DNA from: CACZQA01 sp050943615
GTDB lineage: Bacteria > Actinomycetota > Coriobacteriia > Coriobacteriales > QAMH01
DNA length: 28,670 nt
Reading direction: 5' to 3'
NCBI GenBank assembly: GCA_050943615.1
Contig: JBMNPN010000024.1
Coordinates: 1 to 28,670 of the forward strand
Made by a program: the position numbers and the translations under genes. The first letter of the stretch is position 1. Each line of letters begins with the position of its first letter. The notes under the pieces were generated by a model. It saw only the letters and a program-made list of their open reading frames with translations. It was not told the origin of the DNA and made no database searches. Below are positions 24,070 through 28,670 of this stretch, in pieces.

Positions 24070-25547
24070 TGCCGCTCATCTCCCCTCGGGGACTCGTCGG
24101 TATCGGGTGGAGTGTTGGCCCGTTTCCGCTTGTGCTCGGCAAACCAGGTCCGAAAGCGCGTCTCGGAGATGACGGGAAAGTCGCGGCTCTCGGTCCAGCC
24201 CTTGAGCACGGGAATCCAGGTGCTGTTCTCGTCGAGCACGTCTTCGCCATTGGCAAGCGCTTCCATGACGGGGCGCCCCAGGCGCATTGCCATGAGGTAG
24301 ATGGAAACGCTCGACCACATGAGCTCCATGCCCGTGAAAAGCGGGGCTTCGGCCGGGCTCACCGCGTGCTCTTCGACCGCGTTGATGCGGTGGTCGCGGA
24401 TGAGCTCGTGGAGTGGGATCTTGACCGGGCAGTGCTCGGAGCAGGCGCCGCAGAGCGTGCAGGCGTTGGCAAGGCCCCCTAGGTCCTCGTAGCCCTCGAG
24501 GGCCGCCGTGAGGACGATGCCCATGGGACCGGGGTAGATGGAGCCGTAGCCATGTCCGGTGATGTGGCGATAGACCGGGCAGATGTTGAGGCAGGCGCCG
24601 CAGCGGCAGCAGCGCAGCATCGGCTCGAACTCGGTACCGAGCAGCTTGTGGCGCCCGTTGTCCATGAGGACGATGTGCACCTCTTCGGGGCCATCGCCCT
24701 CTTCCGCATGTCGCGGGCCGGTGTCGATGGAGAAGTACGCGGTCATCTTGGAGCCGACGGCGCTGCGGGGAAGAAGCGCCATCATCGTGTCGAGGTCCTC
24801 CAACGTGGGGACGATGCGGTCGATGCCGACCATTACGATCTGCACCTTGGGAAACGTGTCGACCATGCGCCCGTTGCCCTCGTTGGTGACAAGCGTTACC
24901 GAGCCGGTCTCGGCGACGGCGAAGTTGCAGCCGCGTACGCCGACCTCGGCCTCGAGGAACTCATCGCGCAAGATCTCTCGCAGAAAGTGCGTGATGTGCT
25001 CGGGGACGTCGTCTCCTTCGTAGCCGCGCTTCTCGCGATAGATCTCCGCGATGGCGCTGCGGTCGAGGTGCAGGGCGGGAACGACGATGTGGGAGGGGAG
25101 GTCGCCTGCGGTCTGGAGGATGTTTTCCGCGCAGTCGGTCTCGACCACGCGCACGCCCGCCTCCTCGAGCGTGCCGTTCATGCCGATTTCCTCGGTCATC
25201 ATGCTCTTCGACTTCACGCAGGTGGCGGCGCCGTGCTCCTCGAACACGTCGAGGATTTCCCAGAGGGCGTCCTCGCCGGATGGAGCGTAGTGCATGATGC
25301 AGCCGTTCGCCTCGGCGTTCTTGGCGAACTCGCGCACGTAGTAGTCGAGGTTCTCCGTCACGTGCGCGCGCATTGCGGCGGCCTCGGTGCGCAGGGCTTC
25401 CCAGTCGGGCATCTCCTCGACCAGCTCGCCGCGCTTCTTGTAGAAGACCTCCTGCGCCGTCTTGATCGCATTGTGCTTGAAGTCGTCCTTGAGGCAGATC
25501 TGCGCGCGGTCGCGCAGGCTACGGCCCTTGTCGTAAAGAATTGCCAT
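24066..25547 (-). CDS. lutB: LutB-type iron-sulfur lactate utilisation protein
   Basis: 493 residues. The N-terminal two thirds is a LUD domain (NFAVAETGSVTLVTNEGNGR, PKVQIVMVGIDRIVPTLEDLD). The C-terminal part has two [4Fe-4S] motifs, CCRCGACLNICPVYRHITG and CTLCGACSEHCPVKIPLHEL. LutB carries electrons in the lactate dehydrogenase complex with LutA and LutC. The ATG comes 3 bases after the lutA stop, with GAGGGAG inside the end of lutA as ribosome site. The gene is intact, in contrast to lutA. Confidence 0.95.
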   Translation of the reverse strand: MAILYDKGRSLRDRAQICLKDDFKHNAIKTAQEVFYKKRGELVEEMPDWEALRTEAAAMRAHVTENLDYYVREFAKNAEANGCIMHYAPSGEDALWEILDVFEEHGAATCVKSKSMMTEEIGMNGTLEEAGVRVVETDCAENILQTAGDLPSHIVVPALHLDRSAIAEIYREKRGYEGDDVPEHITHFLREILRDEFLEAEVGVRGCNFAVAETGSVTLVTNEGNGRMVDTFPKVQIVMVGIDRIVPTLEDLDTMMALLPRSAVGSKMTAYFSIDTGPRHAEEGDGPEEVHIVLMDNGRHKLLGTEFEPMLRCCRCGACLNICPVYRHITGHGYGSIYPGPMGIVLTAALEGYEDLGGLANACTLCGACSEHCPVKIPLHELIRDHRINAVEEHAVSPAEAPLFTGMELMWSSVSIYLMAMRLGRPVMEALANGEDVLDENSTWIPVLKGWTESRDFPVISETRFRTWFAEHKRKRANTPPDTDESPRGDERQ

Positions 25548-25550
25548 GGC

Positions 25551-26241
25551 TCACTCCCTCGCGTCCAGGACCTGTGCGATGTGAAGCACGCGGATGTCGC
25601 GGTCCAAGCTGCCCTCGCTTCTCATGCGCGAGAGCGCGCCTTGGATGTTCATCAGGCAGGGCACGTCGGCGCCCACGAGCACCTCGGCTCCCGTGTCGAT
25701 GGCCGTACGGCACTTCTCGCGCACAATCTCACCGGAAATCTCCGGTTCCTTGAACGAGAAGGTCCCGCCGAACCCGCAGCAGCGCGAGCGGTGCTTCTTC
25801 CACGCCCAGAAAGCGGGTGAGGTGGCAGCTCGCGTGGTAGGTGACCGTGTGGTGGAAGCTCGCCCCGACGTCGGTCACGCCGAGGTAGTTCACGATGAAG
25901 TCGGTGAACTCGTAGAAGCGGGCCGAGACGCGCTTTTGCTTTTCGGTGTAGACGGGGTCATCGGCAAGGAGCGCCGGATAATCGTTCACGATGGCGTTCA
26001 TGCACGAACCCGTGAGCGAGACGATGAGGTCGTCGCTTTCGTCGTAGGCGTCTAGGATATAACGCGCGACGTGGGCGGATTTCGAGGCGTAGCCGGAATT
26101 AACGAGTCCCTGTCCGCAACAGACCTGCTTTTCGGGGAGCTCGAGCTCGCATCCTAGTCGTTCGAGCACGTTGACTGCTGCGATGCCGACTTCGGGGTAG
26201 AACATGTCGACCATACAACCTGGGAAGAACGAGACTTTCAT
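25551..26241 (-). pseudogene. lutA: lutA, frameshifted by an internal deletion
   Basis: The first 145 or so residues read as LutA (MKVSFFPGCMVDMFYPEVG, CCGQGLVNSG, LTGSCM, YHASCHLTRFLGV). After FLGV the reading frame slips: this frame runs on as EEAPLALLRVRRD and stops at 25731-25729. The proper ending is in another frame: KKHRSRCCGFGGTFSFKEPE, DVPCLMNIQGAL, VLHIAQVLDARE, then stop at 25553-25551. Between FLGV and CCGFGG intact relatives have about 25 residues, here about 7, so about 50-60 bases not divisible by three appear lost near 25798-25806. GGAGGAG precedes the ATG. LutA holds cysteine-rich CCG domains of the lactate oxidation complex. An assembly error cannot be excluded. Confidence 0.85.
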
Positions 26242-26440
26242 GAGTCATCTCCTCCGATGAGGGGCGGGTCCGCGACATGTAGTTGCGCGGTAGCACTCTT
26301 ACTATCTTACCGCTCCAAGATGTGATTCGAGGTGGCGGCAAGTCATAAATTGTGCGAGCGCTTTTGGTCTGCCTCGTCTCGTGCAAGCCCCGGGGTTATC
26401 AATTGTGCAGACCTCATCGTGGTACGCATTTTGGGGCTTC

Positions 26441-27217
26441 CTATAATGTGGCAGTCCCATTCGCGCCGAACAGGTCAATGGTCCAGCAGTCCTCGAGCCG
26501 CTCGACTATCTCTGCGCCGAGGTTGAACCAGCTGGTGCAGGAATCCAGGATCGCGCTGTCGCTCGTGACGACGTATTCCGATGCTGATAGTTTCTTGTCG
26601 ACGCCCTCGATGGTGTCCGAGTCCACTTCGAGGTGACGCGGCTCTCCCAGTTCGCGCACGAGACCAGAGATTCTTCCCGAGTTGGATACGGGCAGGTCGA
26701 AGAGAAAGTGCGCGCCAGCCGCTCCATGAGCTTCGAGTGCGTCGAAGACGAGGTCGATTGCCACAGGCGTCTTGTCGATGAGATGGTAGGTACCGCGCAG
26801 CCCCGCTAGGTCGCGCACCGTGCCATCTTGGCCGATGACCACAGGAGACCCCGAGAGCGCCACCTCGAGCGTGATGATGAGGTTGAAGCCGTCGATGAGG
26901 ACGGTCCTGCCGGCAAGGCCCTTCAAGTCCAGTTCTCGTGACTGTCGTTTTTTGCGGGCAAGTTCGCCAGATACGGCGCGCGCGAGCAGGAGCCGCTGGC
27001 GCTCTGTCAGCTGGTGGCGGTCTCCGACGAAGCCGATGGCACTGTCACGTGGATAGGCACGATCCACGAGAAACGATACTTCCTCTGCTGCACGTCTGAG
27101 CACGTGCAGGGCTGCAGGGGAGAGCTCCTCTTCGTCGCTTGCCACAAAGCCACGCCGCACCGTTCGGTACCTGTCCAAACTGGGGTCCCCCTTCGAGTTG
27201 CCCGCCTGTTTCTGCAT
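26441..27217 (-). CDS. DUF434/DUF5616-type protein with PIN-like domain
   Basis: 258 residues. The N-terminal part (LSPAALHVLRRAAEEVSFLVDRAYPRDSAIGFVGDRHQL is inside it) fits DUF434. The C-terminal part has VLIDGFNLIITLEVALSG, GLRGTYHLID, FLFDLPVSNSGR and VVTSDSAILD, a pattern of conserved Asp residues like PIN/NYN nucleases, which suggests a metal-dependent RNA-cleaving fold. Function is unproven. GAGGCGAG precedes the ATG. A hairpin (27241-27273) lies just upstream. The stop is 199 bases before the lutA start, on the same strand. The 26242-26440 gap probably holds the lut promoter; it contains two copies of AATTGTGC (26348-26355, 26401-26408). Confidence 0.75.
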   Translation of the reverse strand: MQKQAGNSKGDPSLDRYRTVRRGFVASDEEELSPAALHVLRRAAEEVSFLVDRAYPRDSAIGFVGDRHQLTERQRLLLARAVSGELARKKRQSRELDLKGLAGRTVLIDGFNLIITLEVALSGSPVVIGQDGTVRDLAGLRGTYHLIDKTPVAIDLVFDALEAHGAAGAHFLFDLPVSNSGRISGLVRELGEPRHLEVDSDTIEGVDKKLSASEYVVTSDSAILDSCTSWFNLGAEIVERLEDCWTIDLFGANGTATL

Positions 27218-27240
27218 TCATTATCTCGCCTCTATAAGAC

Positions 27241-27273
27241 GGACGGTCTCAAGCATATAGCCTGAGACCGTCC
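27241..27273. repeat. Perfect 11-base inverted repeat upstream of the DUF434 gene
   Basis: GGACGGTCTCA (27241-27251) and TGAGACCGTCC (27263-27273) pair perfectly around an 11-base loop containing TATATG/CATATA. It ends about 24 bases before the DUF434 ATG on the minus strand. There is no T-run on the plus side and only GTCTTATAG on the minus side, so it looks like an operator or leader hairpin rather than a standard terminator. Confidence 0.6.
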
Positions 27274-27351
27274 GAGGGGAGCCTATCTGTCAGCTTCTAG
27301 CTATTAGCGCGTCTGTCTGAGCCGCTCTGTGCCGCCCCTCGGGGCGCTTGC

Positions 27352-27446
27352 CGAAAGTGCGCGGTCATAAACGCGAAAGTGCACGAAAAGGACTCATAAT
27401 ACCGTACACTTTCGTGATTGTGCACGGTCCAAACCACGCACTTTCG
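27352..27446. repeat. Four copies of CGAAAGTG in a forward-forward-reverse-reverse array
   Basis: CGAAAGTGC occurs on the plus strand at 27352-27360 and 27374-27382, and in reverse at 27414-27407 (CGAAAGTG only, followed by T) and 27446-27438. Downstream bases resemble YRYGG (GCGG, ACGA, ACGG, GTGG). The inner pair forms a 12-base inverted repeat with one mismatch (27374-27385 with 27403-27414). The array fills much of the 312-base gap between the divergent DUF434 and amidohydrolase genes; nothing else is visible there besides the hairpin at 27241. Confidence 0.62.
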
Positions 27447-27529
27447 CTCGACTGCGTCGGTTCCCGAAACAATTCTGCGGTACGGTGTTAGGCTTGTTGC
27501 AGCGCAGTTCGTGTGACGAGGAGGTGTCC

Positions 27530-28318
27530 ATGACGTTTCGGTTGGCGTTGGCGCAGGTCAAGGATCCTGGGGATGGAGACGTTATCGCTCTCGTGGGGCG
27601 CTTTGCGGCGCAGGCGAAAGAGCGTGGCGCCGAGCTCGTCGCCTTTCCCGAGTCGCTGATGACGCGCTATGGGCTCGACCGCGATGCATTCATCGCGAAG
27701 GCCCAGCCACTCGACGGCCCGTTTGCCACAGCTGTCGAGGAAATCGCCGCCGAACAGGGCATCTGGATGCTCTACACCGCAAACGAGTTCAACCCTTACG
27801 GGAACCCCTTCAACACGGCGGTGCTCGTGGACGATGAGGGCACGCGCCGTGGCGTGTACCGCAAGGTGCACCTCTTCGACACCGACTTCACGCGCGAATC
27901 TGAGAAGATGGCGCCCGGCTCCGAGCTCTTCGAGCCGGTGGAGACACCCTTTGCGCGCATCGGCCTTGGCATCTGCTACGACCTGCGCTTTCCCGAGCTC
28001 TCGCGCACGGCGGCTCGTGCGGACGCCGACCTGCTGCTCTTTCCAGCAGCCTGGGTGGACGGCCCCGACAAGCTCGACCACTGGCTGACGCTTCTCAGGG
28101 CGCGTGCCATAGAAAACGAGGTCTTCGTGGCGGGCATCTGCCGTGCCGACGAGGGGCGTGTGGGGCATAGCTGCATCATCGACCCGCTCGGGCATATTCT
28201 TGCAGAGGCGGGCGGCGATGAAGAGGAGCTCGTCGTCGGCGATATCGACCTCGATGCCATGGTCCGCGCCCGCAAGGCGATGCCGATACTCGACCATGTG
28301 CGCGACGACCTTTACTGA
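27530..28318 (+). CDS. Nitrilase-superfamily amidohydrolase
   Basis: 262 residues with the nitrilase Glu-Lys-Cys triad: Glu41 (FPESLM), Lys112 (YRKVHLFD) and Cys149 (GICYDLRFPE). VHLFDTDF and LRARAIENEVFVAGICR fit the omega-amidase/Nit branch, which hydrolyses alpha-keto acid amides or similar compounds in the cytoplasm. GAGGAGG precedes the ATG; 15 open codons upstream are not counted. It stands alone after the repeat-rich gap and converges with the response regulator. Confidence 0.92.
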   Translation: MTFRLALAQVKDPGDGDVIALVGRFAAQAKERGAELVAFPESLMTRYGLDRDAFIAKAQPLDGPFATAVEEIAAEQGIWMLYTANEFNPYGNPFNTAVLVDDEGTRRGVYRKVHLFDTDFTRESEKMAPGSELFEPVETPFARIGLGICYDLRFPELSRTAARADADLLLFPAAWVDGPDKLDHWLTLLRARAIENEVFVAGICRADEGRVGHSCIIDPLGHILAEAGGDEEELVVGDIDLDAMVRARKAMPILDHVRDDLY

Positions 28319-28343
28319 GCAGGCGCCAGCAGAAGGCGTCTGC
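28319..28343. terminator. Possible hairpin between the convergent last two genes
   Basis: GCAGGCGCC (28319-28327) pairs with GGCGTCTGC (28335-28343) with one mismatch and a seven-base loop. It lies in the 24-base convergent gap. There is no T-run, so termination by this hairpin is uncertain. Confidence 0.3.
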
Positions 28344-28670
28344 TACCTCAGGGCGCGGTAGTAGGCGACGGCTATCTGGGTGCGGTTCGCAAGTCCCAGC
28401 TTGGCGAGGATGTCGCTGATGTGGTTTCTGACGGTGCCCTCTCCCATGCACGCCGTCTCGGCGATAGTGCGGTTGTCGAGCCCGTCTGCCACGAGCTTTA
28501 CCACTTCGCGCTCCCTGTCCGTGAGCTGGGGAAACATAGCTTGAAGGTCGGGGAGTTCGGGCTCGGGTGCACCTGCACCAAGCGAGACCGCGCGCTCGAG
28601 CACGTCGCCTTCCAGCACGCTCTGGCCGCGCATGACCGAGCGTAGCGCCGGCGCGATGGTTGCCACGTCC
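28343..28670 (-). CDS. NarL/FixJ-type response regulator, C-terminal part (5' end outside window)
   Basis: About 109 residues are visible. The LuxR-type helix-turn-helix is complete: FPQLTDREREVVKLVADGLDNRTIAETACMGEGTVRNHISDILAKLGL. The preceding stretch (IAPALRSVMRGQSVLEGDV) matches the linker after a receiver domain, and the frame stays open to the window edge, so the phosphoacceptor domain should lie beyond 28670. It would act as a DNA-binding response regulator of a two-component system. The partner kinase is not in the window. Confidence 0.88.
   Translation of the reverse strand, partial: DVATIAPALRSVMRGQSVLEGDVLERAVSLGAGAPEPELPDLQAMFPQLTDREREVVKLVADGLDNRTIAETACMGEGTVRNHISDILAKLGLANRTQIAVAYYRALR

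Noticed and set aside
26287..26313. GCGGTA...TACCGC as a lactate-regulator operator upstream of lutA
   Set aside because: Six-base arms with a 15-base spacer are expected by chance, and they do not match a known lactate regulator site.

Overview
The window is high-GC and packed with anaerobic redox enzymes. It holds a Tat-exported molybdopterin oxidoreductase with its Fe-S, chaperone and membrane-anchor partners, LutABC-type iron-sulfur proteins, an aldo/keto reductase carrying ferredoxin-like clusters, a B12-type radical SAM protein, and a sortase-anchored surface protein ending in a TPETG-like motif. My inference is a Gram-positive gut actinobacterium of the Coriobacteriia (Eggerthellaceae-like). 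No rRNA or tRNA gene is present to confirm this. I saw no tRNA, rRNA, CRISPR array or complete mobile element.

Layout. 1-2175: 3' part of a large surface protein with pilin-like isopeptide domains, followed by a terminator. 2388-3905: divergent HxlR regulator and a zinc-type alcohol dehydrogenase that lacks the structural zinc lobe. 4004-6880: a TDT-family transporter and a B12/radical SAM protein with a C-terminal membrane helix. 6963-9233 (minus): panD-panC followed by a BASS-family transporter, probably a pantoate importer. 9366-12421 (plus): an apparently domesticated, catalytically dead IS1634-type transposase, translationally coupled to a DUF488 gene and followed by an Fe-S aldo/keto reductase. 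12443-13438 (minus): a second aldo/keto reductase, divergent from 13900-18284, the operon for a DMSO-reductase-family complex (catalytic subunit, Fe-S subunit, TorD-like chaperone, DmsC-like anchor). 18475-19878: a MocR-type regulator. 19930-21017 (minus): azlC-azlD, divergent from an XRE-cupin regulator (21162-21752). 21823-26241 (minus): lutA (broken), lutB, lutC, aldA. 26441-27217 (minus): a DUF434-type protein. 27530-28318: a nitrilase-superfamily amidohydrolase. 28343-28670 (minus): the C-terminal end of a NarL/FixJ-type response regulator, cut by the window edge.

How genes work together. The MocR regulator gene, the aldo/keto reductase promoter and the molybdoenzyme operon promoter share the motif TTGTNTG-N-CANACAA. 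At the last two promoters an extra TTGTATGG half-site follows at exactly the same spacing. This defines a candidate regulon: a PLP-binding regulator controlling a membrane-bound molybdoenzyme and an aldo/keto reductase. AldA beside LutABC suggests a lactaldehyde to lactate to pyruvate route, but lutA carries a frameshifting deletion, so lactate oxidation by this locus is probably lost unless the assembly is wrong. The pan cluster makes beta-alanine and pantothenate and probably imports pantoate.

All product names come from reading motifs by eye. No database search was run.
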